Shown here in pieces: positions 21,561-29,796 of a stretch of DNA of 64,000 bases. Position 1 is the stretch's first letter. Every line of letters starts with the position of its first letter. Below the pieces are notes generated by a model. It made no database searches. It was not told the DNA's origin and worked only from the letters and a program-made list of their open reading frames with translations. The translations under genes were made by a program, and so were the position numbers. The stretch is from Magnetococcales bacterium (GTDB taxonomy: Bacteria; Pseudomonadota; Magnetococcia; Magnetococcales; Magnetaquicoccaceae): assembly GCA_015231755.1 (NCBI GenBank), contig JADGAZ010000008.1:102602-166601 (forward strand), given 5' to 3'.

Positions 21561-22073
21561 TCAATCGTCTTCACCCGGATGGGGAATCCGCTCCTCGACA
21601 TAGGCCATGGAGGCGGCATCCAACTCCTGACGGGCCAGTTCCATGGCCTGACGGATCTCTTCGCGAAACGCCTCGGGCACACCGGGTTCGGCGCGGCTCA
21701 ACCAGATCATGGCCCGGACCGGATCCCGTCCGGTGCCCATGCCCTCGAAATAAAGCGCACCCAGACAATGGGCGGATTTGACATCGCCGGCCAAGGCGGC
21801 ACGTCGGAACCAGTAGAAAGCCTGTTGCGGATCTTTGGGCACTCCGGCACCCCGGAGATACAAGGTGGCCAGATTGTGCTGAGACAAGGCCTCTCCCCGT
21901 TCAGCGGCCTTGGCGAACCACTCGGCGGCTCGGGTGGGATCCCTCGGCACCCCCAATCCTTTGAGATACATGGCTCCAAGGTTGTGTTGCGCCTTGGTGT
22001 TGCCCTCTTCGGCCATGGCGCGCAGCAACGCCAGATAACGCGCCGGGTCGATTTGATCGCTGGGTGGCATCAT
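21561..22073 (-). CDS. Sel1-repeat (TPR-like) protein
   Basis: 170 residues with three or four Sel1 repeats of about 36 residues: AQHNLGAMYLKGLGVPRDPT, SQHNLATLYLRGAGVPKDPQ and SAHCLGALYFEGMGTGRDPV. These form a helical solenoid that binds partner proteins. There is no signal peptide, so it probably acts in the cytoplasm. A second ATG at 22070 is an alternative start. It sits between the AAA ATPase and tatD, but no partner can be named. Confidence 0.9.
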   Translation of the reverse strand: MMPPSDQIDPARYLALLRAMAEEGNTKAQHNLGAMYLKGLGVPRDPTRAAEWFAKAAERGEALSQHNLATLYLRGAGVPKDPQQAFYWFRRAALAGDVKSAHCLGALYFEGMGTGRDPVRAMIWLSRAEPGVPEAFREEIRQAMELARQELDAASMAYVEERIPHPGEDD

Positions 22074-22092
22074 GGTGGATTCGTCCGGGCGG

Positions 22093-23391
22093 TTACAGCA
22101 GTTTCAACGGGCCGCCCTGGACGATATTGGCAAAACGTTCCAGAAGGCGCGGGGTCATGAGGTGGGCAGCCGGACCCTGGGCGATGCGCCCCGGATGCTC
22201 CGACATGTCTTGAATGCGAATCAATCGACTCGAACCGGTCCGGGGATCCCGGTGACACAACACCGCATGGGGTAGCGCCCGATCCGGCAGGGCATCCAGC
22301 AAAGCAGGATCCCGTCCCACGAACAGCACCCGCAAAGCGCGCCGTTCCGCGATGCGCAGGGTGGTTTCCAGCACCATCCGGGCAATGGCCGGATAAACGG
22401 TGTGTTCGATGTCATCCACCACCAGCAGGCTTTCTTCGGGACAGCTCAACAGCGCCGCGCCCAGGGCCAACAGACGCACGGTGCCAGTGGAAAGCTGCCG
22501 GGCATCGAAGCGGCGCGCCGACTCGGCGTCCGACTCCCGCAGGGTCGCCAGCACCTCGCCGCGGGGTGTGGTGACGAAACCCAAAGCGGCCTGCTCCAAT
22601 CCGGGCAGCACCCGCACGAAATCCAGCAGATCGGCCCGCAGGGTCCGTTGCGTCTCGGACCACTCCCCTTCGGGTCGATCCCCGCCACAAAGCTGAAACA
22701 GTACCCCGGAAAGATTGGCCCCATCGGCAGTCAACGCTCCGGCCTGTCGGGGGGCGTAACCCCGGGCGGCCACCGGATCGACTTCCAGACACAGGATGCG
22801 GGTCAACCATTGTCCGACACAAGCCGTGGCCTCGGGAATGCGTTGACCCGACTCGGCATGCGCCGCCGGAAAGCGGGAAGCCCCATCCAATTGGACAAAA
22901 ACCGCCCGCTGCTCATCACCAGCCAGCCGCGGTTTGGGAGCACCGGCGCCAAAGGGGTGGTATTCGACCGTCAACGCCCCACCCGGCCCCGGACCGGCCT
23001 GATACAGGGCCACCGGGGTTTTTCCTCCGGTCTCCTTGAGGTGTTCGTAGACCAGACGGGCTTCGTCTTCTTCCCGACACTCGATCATCAGGCCCATCTG
23101 GAGTTCCGTGGCGCCCGCCAGTCCCGAACAGGCCAAGCCGAACCGGTTGGCACCGGAATAAGGCAGATCCCCCACCCGGCCCCGGGCCACCCCTTCCGGC
23201 TGATGCATGGCAAGGGGCAGAGCCTCGAAACGATGGCCACGGGCGAGCCAGGAGAGCAGTTTCGCCCCTTCGACCACATGACTTTTTCCCGACGCTCCGG
23301 CTCCGAGAAGCAGGGTCAGGGGAGCCAGCGGGAGGATGGCTTTCTGGAAATTCCGGAATTGATTGAAAAGAAAACGCTCCAACATGAACAT
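22093..23391 (-). CDS. AAA/SMC-like ATPase of unknown role
   Basis: 432 residues of the AAA_21/RecF-like class, ABC-type ATPases that lack membrane domains. Walker A is GAGASGKS (31-38), the signature-like helix reads LSTGTVRLLALG, and Walker B is LLVVDDIEHT, with Asp-Asp in place of the usual Asp-Glu. No Toprim or other nuclease domain follows, unlike OLD-family proteins. The C-terminal part (VLFVGRDPALLDAL) fits the D/H-loop region. It begins the minus-strand operon that continues through Sel1, tatD and tcdA. Such ATPases often work with an effector protein, but none adjoins it with a clear fold. Confidence 0.8.
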   Translation of the reverse strand: MFMLERFLFNQFRNFQKAILPLAPLTLLLGAGASGKSHVVEGAKLLSWLARGHRFEALPLAMHQPEGVARGRVGDLPYSGANRFGLACSGLAGATELQMGLMIECREEDEARLVYEHLKETGGKTPVALYQAGPGPGGALTVEYHPFGAGAPKPRLAGDEQRAVFVQLDGASRFPAAHAESGQRIPEATACVGQWLTRILCLEVDPVAARGYAPRQAGALTADGANLSGVLFQLCGGDRPEGEWSETQRTLRADLLDFVRVLPGLEQAALGFVTTPRGEVLATLRESDAESARRFDARQLSTGTVRLLALGAALLSCPEESLLVVDDIEHTVYPAIARMVLETTLRIAERRALRVLFVGRDPALLDALPDRALPHAVLCHRDPRTGSSRLIRIQDMSEHPGRIAQGPAAHLMTPRLLERFANIVQGGPLKLL

Positions 23392-23449
23392 GCCCCATCC
23401 AGGAGAGGTTGCCAGGACCGATTGCGACCAAGCATCACTCTAGCATATC

Positions 23450-24868
23450 ATGCACACGGACACAGAGGAAAATCACTGTTGCGCCATCGACTTCCAACCG
23501 AAAAGGGATTGGGCGCGCCACACAGCCCGACTCCTTCATCATCAGGACCCACTGCCCATTGCCATTCCGCCCCCTTTGTTCAAGACATTGCTGAAGGTCG
23601 CCTTCTATTCCCTGGTCGCCGGAGTGGCCCTGGCCGACTCCCCGACCCCGGAAACCGCGCCCCCTCCTGCAATGCCGGAAACGCGGCGCGACCGCCCCGA
23701 GGAGTCCCCGCCTACGCCGGAACCGCCCCTCCCGGTCCAAGCCCTGACCCCCGTCCGCGCCCTACCCAACACCCCCGGCAGACGCAAAGGACTAAAATTC
23801 CAGGCGGAATGCCTGCCTGGAACCCGGTATCGCATCCTGGCCGTGGGGGATCTACTGCTTCACGACCGGTTGCAAAAGCAGGCGGAGCGGGATGGCTCGT
23901 TCATGCCTCTCTGGCGGGCTTTCGCGCCCCATCTGGAACAGGCGGATATGAGTTATGTCAATCTGGAGGGGCCTGCCGCCGCCGGGGTCAACGCCCTCGG
24001 GGAGAATGTGCGGGATCCGGGTCCGGTTTTCGACAAACGGGTGTACAATGCCTTTCCGTTTTTCAACTATCCGCCGCGGCTGTTGCAAGATCTGGCCACA
24101 AGCGGTTTCGACGTGGTCTCTTTAGGCAACAACCATATTCTGGACCGCAACGCCCTGGGCATCGACCGCACCATTGACGCCCTGGATCAGGCGGGACTGG
24201 CCTACACCGGCGCGCGCCGCTCGGACCACGAAGTCAATCCCCATCCCTGGCACGCCCTCGTCACCCGCAACGGCCTGAGCACCGCCTGGATCGCGTGTAC
24301 CTACGGCACCAATGGCATTGTGGATTATCGCCATCAGGTGCTGAACTGTTTTCAGGATCGGGAAACAATCAAGGCGCTGGTGATCGAATGGCGGGATCAG
24401 GTGGATGCGGTACTGATCACCCCCCACTGGGGCGACGAAGACTCCATCATCCCCAGACCCGAACAGGGGAAATTTGCCCGAGAAATGTTGGAAAGCGGGG
24501 CACTGGCCATTCTCGGCAGCCATCCCCACACCCCTCAACCCATGGAAAAACATCTCACCCGGGATGGACGGGAGACCCTGATTCTCCACTCCCTGGGCAA
24601 TTTCGTGAACGGTCAAAGCCGGATCTGGCAAAAAACCGTCATGATCCTGCTGTTGGATCTGGTGAGGCACACCGGGAAAGTCGCCATTCAGAAGGTCCGT
24701 TATCTTCCCGGCTTCATGGAACCAACCCTCCAAGGTGACATCATCCTTCAACCCCTGGATACCGGTTCCACTCATGCGGGCATGACCCATCTGCTCAAGG
24801 TGTTGCCCAAGGCAAACCTCGCCCATGACGAATGGGAAACCCCTTGCGGGGAAAGATCTGCAAAATGA
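23450..24868 (+). CDS. CapA-like metallophosphatase-fold exported protein
   Basis: 472 residues: a hydrophilic leader, a hydrophobic segment (LLKVAFYSLVAGVALA, near 44-60), a Pro/Thr-rich linker, then a poly-gamma-glutamate CapA domain. Its metallophosphoesterase-like motifs are AVGDLLLHDR, NLEGPAAAG, SLGNNHILDRN, HWGDE and GSHPHTPQP. CapA-type proteins anchor or process anionic surface polymers, but isolated homologs have varied roles. The ATG at 23450 lacks a ribosome site; a TTG at 23576 would begin the protein right at the signal segment, giving a classical export signal. No capB or capC neighbours are present, so gamma-glutamate capsule synthesis is not implied. Confidence 0.85.
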   Translation: MHTDTEENHCCAIDFQPKRDWARHTARLLHHQDPLPIAIPPPLFKTLLKVAFYSLVAGVALADSPTPETAPPPAMPETRRDRPEESPPTPEPPLPVQALTPVRALPNTPGRRKGLKFQAECLPGTRYRILAVGDLLLHDRLQKQAERDGSFMPLWRAFAPHLEQADMSYVNLEGPAAAGVNALGENVRDPGPVFDKRVYNAFPFFNYPPRLLQDLATSGFDVVSLGNNHILDRNALGIDRTIDALDQAGLAYTGARRSDHEVNPHPWHALVTRNGLSTAWIACTYGTNGIVDYRHQVLNCFQDRETIKALVIEWRDQVDAVLITPHWGDEDSIIPRPEQGKFAREMLESGALAILGSHPHTPQPMEKHLTRDGRETLILHSLGNFVNGQSRIWQKTVMILLLDLVRHTGKVAIQKVRYLPGFMEPTLQGDIILQPLDTGSTHAGMTHLLKVLPKANLAHDEWETPCGERSAK

Positions 24869-24889
24869 TGACGCGACAGCAAAGAAGCA

Positions 24890-25159
24890 CTACAAGATCA
24901 ATTTGGAAACCGCACTGGAGGTGGAGATGCCAGCCTTTTGGTGATACAAACGTACAGCCGCCTCGGAAAGGCTGACCTTGTAGGCAGCCGAGGCGCGGGA
25001 GGTATCGTTGGCCACGCCGGTCATGCTGCTGACGGCGCTGCGCTCGAAAAAACGCAACATGGAGACATCGGCCATGGAACGGGTACGCTGGGCCAACGCA
25101 TCGAAGGCAACCTGGGCACTGGGCCCGAACATCAATTCATTTCCGCCGTAAATACTCAT
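24890..25159 (-). CDS. Small protein of unknown function (89 aa)
   Basis: An 89-residue Ser/Ala-rich protein with long amphipathic helices (MADVSMLRFFERSAVSSM and SRASAAYKVSLSEAAVRLYH), no Cys, no TM. AGGT eight bases before the ATG at 25159 gives a fair ribosome site. It follows the FemAB-like gene on the same strand after a 145-base gap and converges with the CapA-like gene. The composition resembles small flagellar or secretion-associated helical proteins, but I do not recognise a family. Confidence 0.5.
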   Translation of the reverse strand: MSIYGGNELMFGPSAQVAFDALAQRTRSMADVSMLRFFERSAVSSMTGVANDTSRASAAYKVSLSEAAVRLYHQKAGISTSSAVSKLIL

Positions 25160-25304
25160 TTTTATTACCTGTTTAACCAGACAAAAGACCCGAACGGATC
25201 CATGGGATCACGGTCAGCGAACTCGCCATCTCGGACTCGGAAGTCTAACTGAATTTCGTCAAATGACAAGTGAAAAAACGACTCCACTCTTCTTACATCC
25301 CCAT

Positions 25305-26201
25305 TCAACCCACCCGTTTCCTAGCACTCCAGGCGCGCACCCCCTCCAGCCACCGGACCCAGGCATACCGCCCCGCGTGTACCGTCCGTCGCCAATGACA
25401 GCAAGGCTCGAACGGTCCCCCAAAACGCTCCTTGAAGCGAAAAATCCCCTGCAATCTCGGGTCATCCGTGTGCAGTCTCGCCCCGCCCAGATCATAAGCC
25501 GCCACGCCCCGGGCCTTCAAGGCCAGCATCAATTCCCAGTGCAACAGATTGGCCGCCCCCAACTCCGGCGCGTCGATGGTCGCCCCGTGCAGAAAATACC
25601 CCCGCTCCGCGTCGAAAGGAATCAAGGCCGCAGCCTGAAGACGGCCTCGGCAATGGACACTCACAGCCAGCATGTCAGACTCCATGTGCCGGAACAAGGA
25701 GGCGAAATAGGCGGCGGAAAAGGGATTGTGGCGTCCGCCCCGTTGATAGGTGGCGTTCATGGTTTCGATAAATCCATCCCGATCCACCCCCACCACCATC
25801 TCCACCCCCTGTTCCCGGGCGCGTCGTATGACATTGCGATGTTTGGAATGCACCCCTTTCCAAAGATCCGCCTCGGATTGGGTCAAATCCACCCGATAGG
25901 TGCCAAACGGCTCGCTCACCTCGCCACCCGCCGCGCAGACCACCGCCTCGGGCCAGCGGGCCATGTTGAAACGGGACTCCACCGCGAAGGCTCCGGCTCT
26001 TCTGGCCTGTTCAAAGAGCCGTTCCAGCCCCTGTTGCGGTTGCGGCTCCCAACTGCCGAACAGCACCCAACGGGATTGACCCCATCCACGGACCACACCC
26101 GCATGGATCCGCTCCCCCCCCAACTCCACAGCCACCACATCGCTGACCGCGCCAGAGTCCCGCATGACCCGCAACCAGGATTCACCCAGAAAAGGACTCA
26201 T
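25305..26201 (-). CDS. FemAB-like aminoacyl/acyl transferase (double-GNAT)
   Basis: 298 residues of the FemAB-related GNAT family. Diagnostic stretches are LWKGVHSKHRNVIRRAREQG near 110, ATYQRGGRHNPFSAAYF, and the C-terminal YDLGGARLHTDDPRLQGIFRFKE region (near 245) typical of lipid II:glycine transferase and exopolysaccharide-associated FemAB proteins. In Gram-negatives these are found with polysaccharide and exosortase loci and are thought to acylate a glycan or its carrier. The ATG at 26201 overlaps the DegT gene stop (ATGA), which fixes the start. It is the last of three coupled genes. Confidence 0.85.
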   Translation of the reverse strand: MSPFLGESWLRVMRDSGAVSDVVAVELGGERIHAGVVRGWGQSRWVLFGSWEPQPQQGLERLFEQARRAGAFAVESRFNMARWPEAVVCAAGGEVSEPFGTYRVDLTQSEADLWKGVHSKHRNVIRRAREQGVEMVVGVDRDGFIETMNATYQRGGRHNPFSAAYFASLFRHMESDMLAVSVHCRGRLQAAALIPFDAERGYFLHGATIDAPELGAANLLHWELMLALKARGVAAYDLGGARLHTDDPRLQGIFRFKERFGGPFEPCCHWRRTVHAGRYAWVRWLEGVRAWSARKRVG

Positions 26202-27202
26202 GCCCGCCCCTGTTCCGCCGCCAGCGTGCGATACTCCGCTAAGGATCGTTCCGTGGACAACTCGATCAGGGTTTCGTTCGGATTGCCATAGTGTGGCAAA
26301 TCCCCTGCCGTCGGATGACGGACCACACGTCGCCACGGCACCACAGCCCATTCGGGCGGAGGACACCACTCCGGATTGGGGGTCTTGAAGACAAATTTAT
26401 AATAAGAACAACGCTCATTCCGGGTGCCCATCAATTCCGTTCCCAGCCACTGCCGCAACACTTCCCAGTTGGCCCGTCGTCCCGCCTCGATCCGGGAAAA
26501 ATTCCGCATCACCCGATGTCCCGCCTGGGCCTGAATCCGACTGCCCCGCAAACCTCGCCTCACCAGCCATCCCCAGGAGGGGGAACGCCCGGGCAGCCCC
26601 ATGCGCTGACGCATGAAAAAATGGGCCTCCGGATCCCATCGCGCCAATCGATCCAGACCCCAAAGACAAGCCGCCTCCCTGGACAGGCCATACACCAAAG
26701 CCCCGGTGGCCGCCGTCGTGGCCTTGCCGGGACCAAAACTGTACACCCCCCCCTGATCCAGGTTGACCAGCGGTTTCCCATCCAGACACACTCCATACGA
26801 CTGGGCCGCGTCGTGAATCAACGGGATGCCCGCATTCCGGGCAAAATCCCGAATCTCGCGGGTGCGGGGATGGGGCAATCCATACAGATGGGGCAACAGG
26901 ATCAGATCGAAGCCGCGCCGGGCAAAAACGTTTTCATCGAATGACATCACACACAGGTCCGGCTCGATGTCCACGAAATCCGGCATCAGACCCTCGGCGC
27001 AAATGGCGCTCACCACCGTGGGACAGATCAAGGCCGGAAGCGCCACCCGGGCACCGGGTTGCAGCCTCTGGTGACGCAACAACAAACGGATGGCATCGTG
27101 ACCCGAAGCCACAAACCATGCCCCATCCGGGGCCATCACCGGTTCCCGCTCCACCGCCAACAGATCCTCGGGTCGCAACGGCCCCAAAAACAGACCACTC
27201 AT
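26198..27202 (-). CDS. DegT/DnrJ/EryC1-family PLP aminotransferase
   Basis: 334 residues with the fold of sugar aminotransferases. The PLP lysine lies in YSFGPGKATTAATG (near 158), preceded by LIHDAAQSYGV (the Asp that contacts the PLP ring nitrogen) and by GARVALPALICPTVVSAI. It would put an amino group on a keto-sugar nucleotide for surface glycan. The family usually runs 370-400 residues; this one is shorter, mostly in the C-terminal small domain. Start and stop overlap its neighbours as ATGA at both ends, giving a tight glycosyltransferase - aminotransferase - FemAB operon. Confidence 0.88.
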   Translation of the reverse strand: MSGLFLGPLRPEDLLAVEREPVMAPDGAWFVASGHDAIRLLLRHQRLQPGARVALPALICPTVVSAICAEGLMPDFVDIEPDLCVMSFDENVFARRGFDLILLPHLYGLPHPRTREIRDFARNAGIPLIHDAAQSYGVCLDGKPLVNLDQGGVYSFGPGKATTAATGALVYGLSREAACLWGLDRLARWDPEAHFFMRQRMGLPGRSPSWGWLVRRGLRGSRIQAQAGHRVMRNFSRIEAGRRANWEVLRQWLGTELMGTRNERCSYYKFVFKTPNPEWCPPPEWAVVPWRRVVRHPTAGDLPHYGNPNETLIELSTERSLAEYRTLAAEQGRA

Positions 27203-28443
27203 GACCCGGCCTCCCGACGATCCCGACCAAAATCCTTGCCGGTCAACTCCCGGAACAAGACCAGATAGCCCTCGGCCATGGCCTCCCGGGAGTACTCCCG
27301 CCGCACCTGCTCCCGCCACGCCAGCCCCATGGCCCGTCGTCGCGCCGGGTCGGCCTCCAACCGCAACACCGCCTCGGCCAGGGCGAGGTGATCGGAATCG
27401 GGAGTCAGCACGCCGGTCCGGTCCGGCTCCAACAGATCGGTGAACGGAGGAATCCGGTTGCACACCACCGGCAAACCCACCGCGCCGGCTTCCAGCAACA
27501 CATAAGGCATGCCCTCCCGATGGGTGGGAAAAATCAATCCCTGTGCCCGTTGCAGCACCGACAGCACCTGCCCCCGGGGCAGGGAACCGACCCAATGGAT
27601 CCGGGATCCAGCCCCCTGATCCTGGGCCAGTTGGCGCACCTGCTCGAAAAATCCCGGATAATAGGGTCGACCCGGCTGCACAAACGGTTGATCCCCCACG
27701 ATCACCAGATGCACATCCCTATCGTGTTTCAGCACCTCGCCCCAGGCCCGCACCGCCACATCCTGAGCCTTGGGCGGTTCGATCCATCCCACCATCACCC
27801 AAAAGCGTTGCGGCAGATCCACGCCACAGGGTTCCACCGACTCCTCTTCGATGGGGGGGATGCCGTTGGGAATGACCCGCACCGGAGCCAGACCGGGATG
27901 GGCGGCTTCGATCTGCCGGGCATAATGACGGGCCACCGCCGTGAGCGCCGCCATGCGTCCCACGATCCAACGCAACATCCCTTGTGCGTTTGGTCCGTTC
28001 CTGGCGAAGTCCAGGGCATCGGTACCATGAAAAGTCAACACCCCCGGCGGACCGCCCAACAGGGACAACAGTTGAAAAACGCATTGATAATCCCGGGGCG
28101 TGTGAAAATGCACCACATCCACCCGTTCCCGACGCATCAGGCGATGCAATCGCCACAAGGTGACCGGCAATTCCGCCAGAAAACCCAACAATCCCCGCAG
28201 TGGCCGTCGGGAGTCCCGATAGGGTCGCAAGCGCATTTTGTACAAGGTGATGGAGCCAAAACGCTCCACGCTCAACCCTTTCTGCTCCCAGGGAGCCGGG
28301 GCGAACAGGGATACCCGGATTCCCTGACGGGTCCAGGCATGGGCCAACGCGCCGATCATCACGTTGATCCCGCCCCGCGTCTCGGGAAAGGTGGTGTGAA
28401 AAACCACCAGTACGTGATGCGACCCCAGGGATGTTGCCTTCAT
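27199..28443 (-). CDS. GT4-family glycosyltransferase
   Basis: 414 residues of the GT-B fold. The N-terminal half has VVFHTTFPETRGGINVMIGAL (first 16 residues: nucleotide-free lobe loop) and VVHFHTPRDY; the C-terminal half has MVGWIEPPKAQD, RIHWVGSLPRGQV and the sugar-nucleotide motif FPTHREGMPYVLLEAGAVG with its two glutamates. This retaining class transfers sugars in lipopolysaccharide or exopolysaccharide assembly. The ATG at 28443 begins the fold directly. It is the first gene of a three-gene operon, divergent from another glycosyltransferase. Confidence 0.92.
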   Translation of the reverse strand: MKATSLGSHHVLVVFHTTFPETRGGINVMIGALAHAWTRQGIRVSLFAPAPWEQKGLSVERFGSITLYKMRLRPYRDSRRPLRGLLGFLAELPVTLWRLHRLMRRERVDVVHFHTPRDYQCVFQLLSLLGGPPGVLTFHGTDALDFARNGPNAQGMLRWIVGRMAALTAVARHYARQIEAAHPGLAPVRVIPNGIPPIEEESVEPCGVDLPQRFWVMVGWIEPPKAQDVAVRAWGEVLKHDRDVHLVIVGDQPFVQPGRPYYPGFFEQVRQLAQDQGAGSRIHWVGSLPRGQVLSVLQRAQGLIFPTHREGMPYVLLEAGAVGLPVVCNRIPPFTDLLEPDRTGVLTPDSDHLALAEAVLRLEADPARRRAMGLAWREQVRREYSREAMAEGYLVLFRELTGKDFGRDRREAGS

Positions 28444-28554
28444 GATCCAAGCCCACGCCAAGCCGATGGAATCCCGTGAATCCAATGGAGCGACTCGTTA
28501 TAGTGTCCCGATATTGTCTTGTATGGCATTCACACTCAGGCATGGTGGCACGAC

Positions 28555-29775
28555 ATGGAGCGCGACTCAAGGCCAAACCCGAAACCCCCGATCCTGGCCT
28601 TTGCCCCCCATCCCTGGGACAATCACTGGTTGAGCCGGCAGCAACTGCTCTCCCGTCTGGCCCGTCGGGGATGGCCGGTGATCTACAGTCACGGACCGTT
28701 GAACTGGTGGGAACGTCACGCCCGCCCATGGCAACAGGCGTCGTGGTTCGGCTCCATCGAAAACCGGGAGTGCGGGGTCGGGGTGGATCGTCCGGGCCGT
28801 TGGCCCTGTTTGTGGGACAAGTGGCCGGTCTGGAATCAGGGGGTGATGGCCCTGCACGCCGCACGCCTGTTGCGCGCCGCGCTTCCCCATGGCGGAAAAC
28901 GCATCGTCATGCTGTTTCATCCCATGTTCGAGCCGTATCTGCGCTGGCTCAAGCCCGACTGGACCGTCTATCATGTGTATGATGTCTATCGTCTGATGGA
29001 CGACTGGTCCCCGGCCAAAGCCGACATGGAGGCCCGACTGGTGGCCCGGGCGGATCTGATCACCGCCTCTTCTCCGGGCATGGCGCTGCAACTGCCCAAT
29101 CCCGGCCCGCAGCGCGCCCGACCGCTACCCAACGGGGCGGACGCGGTTCGCTTCGCCTCGACGGATCAGGCCCCCTGCCCGGCGGATCTGGCCACCATCC
29201 CCACTCCCCGCATCGGTTATGTGGGCAACATCAATCCCAAACTCGACTTGGAGATGATCACCAGCGTGGCGGATCGCCATCCGGATTGGCATTGGGTCTT
29301 TCTGGGACCGGTCTACATGAACAGCCCGAGGGAGCGGGACCGGGCGGCCAAGGCGGCCTGGGAACAGTTGCGACAACGCCCCAACATCCATTATCTGGGT
29401 CTGAAATCCCGGGAAGAACTGCCCGCGTATGTGGTTCACATGGATGTCAACATCATCGCCTACAAAATCGCCCGGGTCGAAGAGGGCTCACCGGAAGATT
29501 GGGTGGTGCATGGTTATCCCACCAAACTGCATGAATATCTGGCCACGGGAAAACCCGTGGTGGCAGCGCCCCAACACGCACTGCTGGAGTTCACCGATGT
29601 GGTCCGGATCGCGGCAGAGCCAGACGCCTGGGAAACCGCCCTGGCCGAAGCCATTGGGGGTCAGGGGGTGGGCACACCCGCCACCCGTCGCGCCCGCGCC
29701 CTGGAAAACACCTGGGACAGCCGGGTGGAGCGACTGGAAACTTGGCTGGAGGCGTTGTGCGACAATCGGAGTTGA
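28555..29775 (+). CDS. GT-B glycosyltransferase (TuaH/GT1-like)
   Basis: 406 residues. The N-terminal lobe includes AFAPHPWDNHWLSRQQLL and VYHVYDVYRLMDDW; the C-terminal lobe includes IGYVGNINPKLDLEMI, NIHYLGLKSREELPAYV and GYPTKLHEYLATGKPVVA. The last segment is the glycosyltransferase hallmark in which Glu binds the donor sugar. This group includes teichuronic-acid TuaH-type enzymes. An in-frame TTG at 28519 would extend the protein by 12 residues, but the ATG at 28555 gives a clean start. It is divergent from the GT4 gene across a 111-base spacer and should act on the same glycan. Confidence 0.88.
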   Translation: MERDSRPNPKPPILAFAPHPWDNHWLSRQQLLSRLARRGWPVIYSHGPLNWWERHARPWQQASWFGSIENRECGVGVDRPGRWPCLWDKWPVWNQGVMALHAARLLRAALPHGGKRIVMLFHPMFEPYLRWLKPDWTVYHVYDVYRLMDDWSPAKADMEARLVARADLITASSPGMALQLPNPGPQRARPLPNGADAVRFASTDQAPCPADLATIPTPRIGYVGNINPKLDLEMITSVADRHPDWHWVFLGPVYMNSPRERDRAAKAAWEQLRQRPNIHYLGLKSREELPAYVVHMDVNIIAYKIARVEEGSPEDWVVHGYPTKLHEYLATGKPVVAAPQHALLEFTDVVRIAAEPDAWETALAEAIGGQGVGTPATRRARALENTWDSRVERLETWLEALCDNRS

Positions 29776-29796
29776 GTTCCTCCCGGGCACGCCCCC

